The position numbers and the translations under genes were made by a program. The notes beneath the pieces are model-generated. The model searched no databases, was not told the origin of the DNA, and saw nothing but the letters and a program-made list of their open reading frames with translations. Below, piece by piece: positions 5,264 to 9,621 of a stretch of 9,621 nt of DNA. Numbering within the stretch: position 1 is the first letter of the stretch; each line of letters begins with the position of its first letter. Source of the stretch: DALYDP01 sp964541635 (lineage in GTDB: Bacteria; Patescibacteriota; Gracilibacteria; Peribacterales; Peribacteraceae); contig CAZIQM010000041.1 of the NCBI GenBank assembly GCA_964541635.1, positions 1 to 9,621 on the forward strand. The letters run 5' to 3'.

Positions 5264-7561
5264 TCACATGTACGTGTCCCCGTTCGGCTTCGCGTTCGAG
5301 TCGGGTGCGGCGTAGACCTTGCGGGGCTTCGCGCCGTCCGCCGGGCCGACGAGGCCCTTTTCTTCCATGATGTCGAGCAAACGGGCTGCCCGCGCGTAGC
5401 CGACTTTCAGCTGCCGCTGGAGCAAGCTGGCCGAGGCCTTGCCGCTCGAGGTCACTACCCGGACGGCGTCGAAGAACAGGTCGTCGCCGCCGTTGTCGTC
5501 GGCCTCGAGGTCGATGGATTGGTACGGATTGGGCATGGCGAGCGGGTTCCTGCCGCCGCTCGGCTGCATCTCCGATTCGTCTTCCGGCGTGTTCTCGTCG
5601 TCTTCCGCCAGTCCGATCTGTTCCGTGATGCGTCCGCCGCCGGCGATCTTCACCGCGTTGATGACGCGTTCGACTTCCTTGGTGGCGACGTAGATGCCCT
5701 GGATGCGCACGGGCTTCGCCGTGCTCGCGGTCATGTACAACATGTCTCCTTTGCCGAGCAGGTCCTCCGCGCCGATGGTGTCGAGGATCGTGCGGCTGTC
5801 CACGGAGCTCACGGTGCGGAACGCGATGCGCGTCGGGATGTTCGCCTTGATGAGGCCCGTGATGACGTCCACCGACGGGCGCTGCGTGGCGATGATGAGG
5901 TGCATGCCCGTGGCGCGCGCCATCTGCGAGATGCGGACGATCATCGTTTCCGTGTCGCGACGGAACTGGCGCATCATGAGGTCGGCGAGTTCGTCGATGA
6001 CGATCACGATGCGGGGCAGGAGCAACGATTCGTCCTGCTGTTTCTCGTTGTACTCGGCGATGTTGCGCACGCCCATGTCGGAGAACCGGTGCAGGCGGCG
6101 ACCCATCTCCGCCACTGCCCAACGCAGCGCCTGGAGCGCCTTCTCGGCTTCCGTGATGACCGGCGTGAGCAAATGGGGGATGCCGTTGTACGGCATGAGC
6201 TCGACGCGCTTGGGATCGACGAGGATGAACTTCAATTCGTGCGGCGCGTTCTGGTAGAGCAGCGCCGTCAGGAAGGTGTTCATGGCGACGGACTTGCCCG
6301 AGCCCGTGGCGCCGGCGATGAGCAAGTGCGGCATGTCGTCGAGCGCGGCGACCACCGCCTCGCCGGACACGTCGCGCCCGAGCGGGAACGTGAGCGTCGA
6401 TTCGCTGTCGTTGAACGAGGGGCTCTCGAGGATTTCGCGGAGGCGCACCATCGTCCGTTCGCTGTTCGGCATTTCGATGCCCACCAGGTCCTTGCCCGGG
6501 ATCGGCGCTTCGATGCGGAGGCTCTGCGCGGCGAGCGCCAGCGCCAGGTCGTCCTTCAGGTTGCCGATCTTGCTCAATTTGACGCCTTCGGAGGGTTTGA
6601 GGGTGAATTGCGTGACGGTCGGGCCGGGGCGCGCGTCCTTCACCACCACCTCGATGTCGAATTCCGAGAGCTTGTCTTCGATCATCTTCGCCTGCTTGCG
6701 CAGCTCTTCGTCGTCCACCTTGAGTTCGCTCTCCGCCGCTTCGAGCAGGTCGAGGCCGGGGAACGTCCATTCCTCGAAGCGCGTGTCCTTCATCTCGATC
6801 AGGTCCTTGCGGAGGGGGAGCGGCTTCTGCTGCTTCGCGATTTTCTTCTTCTCGACCGCGAACGACGGACGGACGATGTTCAATTCCGGGGGATCCGCGT
6901 CGTCTTCGACCAAGTCCTCGTCGTCATCGTCCTCCTCGGCGTCGTCTTCCTCTTCGTCTTCATCCTCGTCATCCTCGTCCTGCGACGAGGCCTGCGCGCG
7001 GGCGGGCTTGCGTTCCGGCTTCATCTTCAACGCGAGCGGTTGCTTGCTCGAGAGGAGCGCGACGATCGATCCGATGTTCGGCTCGAACAGCAGGAAGACG
7101 CCGATGAGGAACAACGCGGGCAGGAGGATGTAGCCCGCGATGTCGCTGAGGTACAACTTGAACGGCAGGCTGACCATGAACCCGATCGCGCCGCCGAGCT
7201 CCGGGCTGCGCGGGCCCATCTCGCGCAGGTCCGCGCCGAGGTGCACGGTCCCGAGGAAGGTGAGCAGGCAGATGGCGAGCCCGAGGCCGCGTTTGAAGTC
7301 GAGGAGTTTCTCGCCGGCGGCTTGGAAAACGCCGGAGACGAGCAAGCCGATCGCGAAGAGGACGCCCCACGCGCCGAAGACGAACTGCACGCCGGCCTTG
7401 ATCGTCATGCCGACGGGGCCCGCGGCGTCGTACAACGCCAAAAAGAAGAGCGCGCTGACGGCCAACTGCACGATGCCGCCGATGATGCGCCGCGTTCCCG
7501 GATCGAGGGGCGCGGAGGATCGTTTGGGGCGGGGAGCGGCTTTCTTTCGTCTCTTCGTCAT
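5264..7561 (-). CDS. ftsK: FtsK/SpoIIIE-family DNA translocase
   Basis: Septum-anchored, ATP-driven double-stranded DNA pump that clears the chromosome from the closing division site. Seen in 765 aa: a basic N-terminal tail (MTKRRKKAAPRPKR), hydrophobic membrane segments between about 27 and 165 (four or five), then an extremely acidic linker (194-224, nearly all Asp/Glu). A KOPS-family alpha/beta domain follows (about 280-400). The RecA-like motor has Walker A GATGSGKS (417-424), VDPKRVEL (448-455), Walker B IVIVIDELAD (518-527) and IIATQRPSVDVITG (556-569). The C-terminal winged-helix gamma domain (about 693-750, ending SLLQRQLKVGYARAARLLDIM then EKGLVGP) recognises DNA polarity sequences in this family. 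Length is typical of the short SpoIIIE type. The ATG at 7561 has TATACT only 8 bases upstream. Confidence 0.96.
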   Translation of the reverse strand: MTKRRKKAAPRPKRSSAPLDPGTRRIIGGIVQLAVSALFFLALYDAAGPVGMTIKAGVQFVFGAWGVLFAIGLLVSGVFQAAGEKLLDFKRGLGLAICLLTFLGTVHLGADLREMGPRSPELGGAIGFMVSLPFKLYLSDIAGYILLPALFLIGVFLLFEPNIGSIVALLSSKQPLALKMKPERKPARAQASSQDEDDEDEDEEEDDAEEDDDDEDLVEDDADPPELNIVRPSFAVEKKKIAKQQKPLPLRKDLIEMKDTRFEEWTFPGLDLLEAAESELKVDDEELRKQAKMIEDKLSEFDIEVVVKDARPGPTVTQFTLKPSEGVKLSKIGNLKDDLALALAAQSLRIEAPIPGKDLVGIEMPNSERTMVRLREILESPSFNDSESTLTFPLGRDVSGEAVVAALDDMPHLLIAGATGSGKSVAMNTFLTALLYQNAPHELKFILVDPKRVELMPYNGIPHLLTPVITEAEKALQALRWAVAEMGRRLHRFSDMGVRNIAEYNEKQQDESLLLPRIVIVIDELADLMMRQFRRDTETMIVRISQMARATGMHLIIATQRPSVDVITGLIKANIPTRIAFRTVSSVDSRTILDTIGAEDLLGKGDMLYMTASTAKPVRIQGIYVATKEVERVINAVKIAGGGRITEQIGLAEDDENTPEDESEMQPSGGRNPLAMPNPYQSIDLEADDNGGDDLFFDAVRVVTSSGKASASLLQRQLKVGYARAARLLDIMEEKGLVGPADGAKPRKVYAAPDSNAKPNGDTYM

Positions 7562-7569
7562 CGGCGGTC

Positions 7570-7575
7570 AGTATA
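7570..7575 (-). promoter_or_regulatory. Candidate -10 element of ftsK, implying a leaderless mRNA
   Basis: TATACT on the minus strand matches TATAAT at five of six positions and lies 8 bases before the ftsK ATG, so transcription would begin at or within a base or two of the start codon. No good -35 is seen at 16-18 bases (7592-7598), which weakens the call. Confidence 0.4.
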
Positions 7576-7606
7576 CGCCGGCGACCCCCCGTTCGATAGC
7601 GGTTTT

Positions 7607-7624
7607 TGCGCCTCGCGTGGCGCA
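7607..7624. repeat. Inverted repeat in the ftsK-marR divergent gap
   Basis: TGCGCC (7607-7612) and GGCGCA (7619-7624) with a 6-base spacer. It sits between the two divergent promoters. No T-run fits a terminator in either useful direction, so a protein-binding site is possible; unproven. Confidence 0.3.
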
Positions 7625-7656
7625 GAGTGGGGTATTGCCAAAATGCTAATATTTTA

Positions 7657-7685
7657 TTGACGTAGAATTTTACGTCGCGTATAAT
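7657..7685 (+). promoter_or_regulatory. Strong sigma-70 promoter of the marR-adaptor operon
   Basis: TTGACG (7657-7662), exactly 17 bases, TATAAT (7680-7685), in an AT-rich island that stands out from the GC-rich surroundings. This is five of six at -35 and six of six at -10. Transcription should start near 7692, giving a leader of about 12 bases with no Shine-Dalgarno before the ATG at 7705. Confidence 0.85.
7659..7676. promoter_or_regulatory. Probable operator: perfect 6-6-6 inverted repeat inside the marR promoter
   Basis: GACGTA (7659-7664), GAATTT, TACGTC (7671-7676) is a perfect palindrome that overlaps the -35 box and most of the spacer. Another ACGTA half-site lies at 7687-7691. MarR dimers bind 16-20 bp palindromes, commonly in their own promoter, so autorepression by the product of the next gene is the natural reading. 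Binding is inferred. Confidence 0.6.
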
Positions 7686-7704
7686 TAACGTATCTAACAA
7701 TAAC

Positions 7705-8160
7705 ATGATTCCCACGAACGACACGCCGGCTCGCATCATCCAGCTCTGGATGGACATCAGCCGCCAACTGCGGCGGAACATGATGAAGAGCGGCAAAGCC
7801 GCCGAAGTCTGCATGAATCCCATGCAGATGCACGGCATGTTCGTCATCGCGGAGCACCCGAACGTCACCATGAAGGAGTTCGCCAAGCACCTCCACATCT
7901 CCTCGCCGTCCGCGACGTCGTTCATCGACCGTTTGGTGAAGTTGAAATGGGTGCAACGCAACGCCGACCCCGACAATCGCAAGCTCGTGCACTTGTCCAT
8001 GCTTCCCGAGGGATCCCTCGCTCTCGAGAAAGCGAAGAAACAACATACGGCGGTGATGCACGAGTTGTTCTCCCTCCTCCACACGTCCGACCAGGAGCAG
8101 CTCGAGCGCGTGCTCCTGAACCTGAAAGACGCGCTCGCCCATACCGTCTCCTCGCGGTAA
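7705..8160 (+). CDS. MarR-family transcriptional regulator
   Basis: A dimeric winged-helix repressor, typically released from DNA by small phenolic or lipophilic compounds or by oxidation. Seen in 151 aa: N-terminal dimer helix (about 8-28), MNPMQMHGMFVIAEHPN (37-53), the helix-turn-helix with recognition helix SSPSATSFIDRLVKLKWV (66-83), and the wing NADPDNRKLVHLSML (86-100) carrying the family's D-x-R pair (D90, R92). A C-terminal dimer helix follows (about 105-147). Length is normal. There is one Cys (C36), so a simple one-Cys redox switch cannot be excluded. It is first in a likely operon with the adaptor, 24 bp downstream. The start is set by the strong promoter 20 bp upstream; there is no Shine-Dalgarno. 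Confidence 0.92.
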   Translation: MIPTNDTPARIIQLWMDISRQLRRNMMKSGKAAEVCMNPMQMHGMFVIAEHPNVTMKEFAKHLHISSPSATSFIDRLVKLKWVQRNADPDNRKLVHLSMLPEGSLALEKAKKQHTAVMHELFSLLHTSDQEQLERVLLNLKDALAHTVSSR

Positions 8161-8184
8161 CATCCCCCGCTTTCTCCGCATCCC

Positions 8185-9621
8185 ATGACAGTATCCTCCA
8201 TCCTCCACCGCATCTGGTCCGGCGTCCGCGCCACCCCGCGGTTCCTCTGGCGCCACAAGATCGCCACGATCGTCACGGTCGTGATCGCGCTCCCGATCCT
8301 CGGGATCGCGTGGTTCGCCCTCGCGCCCAAGCAACCGGAATACGTCACCGAGGTCGCCAAGCGCGACGATCTGCGCCAGACCGTCGAAGCGGTCGGCACG
8401 GTCATTTCCGAGCGCGACCTGAATTTGCAATTCGGCATCTCCGGCATCGTCTCGAACGTCTACGTGAAGGAAGGCGACGTCGTCCGTGCAGGCCAGAAGT
8501 TGGCCCAACTGCGCACCGGCGTCTCCGCCGACATCGCGTCCGCCCAAGCCCGCGTGGCCCAGGCGGAAGCCGATCTCCGGGAGATGGAATCCGGCGCGCG
8601 CCCGGAAGACGTGGCCGTGACGGAAGCCGACGTCGAGAACAAGCGTGCCTCGCTCGCGATGTCCAAGACAGCCGCGGAGAACGCGCAGTCCCAGTTGGAC
8701 ACGCTCAACGAGGAAATCGACACGAGCCTCGTCGGTTACGTGGGCACGACGGCCACGGCTGTCTCGCAACGCCTGACCACGGCGCAAAACTCCCTCTCCG
8801 TCGTCGACGATATCTTCAGCAATAACGACGTGTTGGATGCTGCGATCAAAAGCGACTCCAGCGAACTCGAAAGCATCCGCACCGCGTCGCGCAATGCGCG
8901 CGCCTCCATCGCGCCCCTGTTCGCCAAAGCGTCGTCCGTCACGGATCCTTCCGACGCTTTGAAACTGATCGAAGACGCGACGCGCGCCGTCAACTCGGCG
9001 TCGATGGTCATCGACCGCTCGTTCTCGTACATCAGCACGCTCCAGGAATCGTCGTCGTTCTCGAACGACGATCGCGAAGGCTACAAAACCGAACTCATCG
9101 CCGAGCGTAACACGCTCCAGTCCGCGTTGTCCGGACTTTCGTCCGATACGAAGTCCCTGAGGGACGCCGCCGCGGCGTATCAGAGCCAGATCGTGACCCA
9201 ACAGGCCGCCTTGGACCGCGCCAATGCTGACATCACCACCTACGAAGCCGCCCTACGCACCGCCGAGGCGCAGCTCGCGCTGAAGAAGGCCCCGGCCCGC
9301 GACACGGACATCGCTTCGGCCCGCGCCGTGGTGCAGCAGTACCGCGCCGCCCTCGCGCGCGCCAGCGCCGACTTCGCCAACACGGTCATCGTCGCGCCGG
9401 TCCCCGGCACGATCACGAAGGTCCCGATCAAGGTCGGCGAATACACGCCGTCCGGCTCCGCGATCACGATGCTCGGCGAATCGCCCTATCGCATCGAGAT
9501 GTACGTCTCCGAAATCGACGTTCCGAAGATCCAGCTCAACCAGAGCGGTTCCGTGAAGCTCGACGCTTTCCCGGGCGAATACTTCACCCTCAAGGTCAGC
9601 CAGATCGACGCGTCGTCGACC
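8185..9621 (+). CDS. HlyD/MacA-type membrane-fusion adaptor of an export system, 3' end outside window
   Basis: Open to the window edge (479 codons, no stop). A periplasmic or extracytoplasmic adaptor that links an inner-membrane transporter (ABC/MacB-type or RND) to the outside. Seen: a cytoplasmic stub, one membrane anchor (about 25-47, from KIATIVTVVIALPILG), and the first half of the lipoyl/barrel-sandwich domain (GISGIVSNVYVKEGDVV, 84-100, to about 110). A long helical, Ala/Gln/Ser-rich region (112-398) follows. The second lipoyl half is NTVIVAPVPGTITKVPIKVG (399-418), with the start of the beta-barrel (SPYRIEMYVSEIDV). RPEDVAVTEADV (139-150) and PARDTDIASARAVV (370-383) mark the two arms of the hairpin. 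The helical part is much longer than the usual MacA hairpin. It follows marR by 24 bp with no Shine-Dalgarno, so it is probably cotranscribed and MarR-controlled. A permease or ATPase gene is expected downstream. Confidence 0.9.
   Translation, partial: MTVSSILHRIWSGVRATPRFLWRHKIATIVTVVIALPILGIAWFALAPKQPEYVTEVAKRDDLRQTVEAVGTVISERDLNLQFGISGIVSNVYVKEGDVVRAGQKLAQLRTGVSADIASAQARVAQAEADLREMESGARPEDVAVTEADVENKRASLAMSKTAAENAQSQLDTLNEEIDTSLVGYVGTTATAVSQRLTTAQNSLSVVDDIFSNNDVLDAAIKSDSSELESIRTASRNARASIAPLFAKASSVTDPSDALKLIEDATRAVNSASMVIDRSFSYISTLQESSSFSNDDREGYKTELIAERNTLQSALSGLSSDTKSLRDAAAAYQSQIVTQQAALDRANADITTYEAALRTAEAQLALKKAPARDTDIASARAVVQQYRAALARASADFANTVIVAPVPGTITKVPIKVGEYTPSGSAITMLGESPYRIEMYVSEIDVPKIQLNQSGSVKLDAFPGEYFTLKVSQIDASST

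Noticed and set aside
4877..7660. 927-codon open frame antisense to ftsK
   Set aside because: Same cause: composition-driven openness opposite a confirmed gene; no domain seen.
7654..9201. 515-codon minus frame opposite marR and the adaptor
   Set aside because: Antisense shadow; the plus strand has a strong promoter and two recognised families.

Overview
The window is GC-rich, densely packed bacterial DNA. Gene content and style (single-copy housekeeping genes, a helicase fused to a nuclease, short gaps, almost no Shine-Dalgarno sequences, a 479+ residue adaptor beside a MarR regulator) would suit a Patescibacteria/CPR-type bacterium. That placement is an inference; no rRNA or other taxonomic marker is present.

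Layout. (a) 1-359, plus: 3' end of a housekeeping sigma factor with an added zinc-ribbon tail. (b) 360-1102: about 740 bases with no credible protein gene but much RNA-like structure. Read on the minus strand it holds four units, each ending in a hairpin plus a T-rich tract. They are a long paired element at 919-994, a second at 676-753, a tRNA-like gene at 542-609 whose anticodon arm is only a 4-bp stem with a GAAA loop, and a three-armed element at 366-438. (c) 1103-4180, plus: UvrD/PcrA-type helicase with a C-terminal RecB-like nuclease. (d) Minus-strand block: ftsK (7561-5264), an unrecognised 176-aa protein (5211-4681) and rdgB (4757-4161). rdgB overlaps its upstream neighbour by 77 bp and runs convergently into the helicase gene by 20 bp. 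(e) 7562-7704: divergent control region with a strong TTGACG-N17-TATAAT promoter and a perfect inverted repeat inside it. (f) 7705-8160, plus: MarR-family repressor. (g) 8185-9621, plus: membrane-fusion (HlyD/MacA-type) adaptor, cut by the window end.

How the parts fit. The sigma factor, helicase-nuclease, RdgB and FtsK are core functions: transcription, DNA repair, nucleotide-pool cleaning and chromosome segregation. MarR plus the adaptor look like an autoregulated export operon, with a transporter expected just past 9621. Several promoters lie so close to their start codons that leaderless or nearly leaderless mRNAs are likely.

The most unusual part is 360-1102: the tRNA-like gene without a normal anticodon loop and the neighbouring minus-strand structured units. 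No structure was computed by software; all pairings were read by eye.
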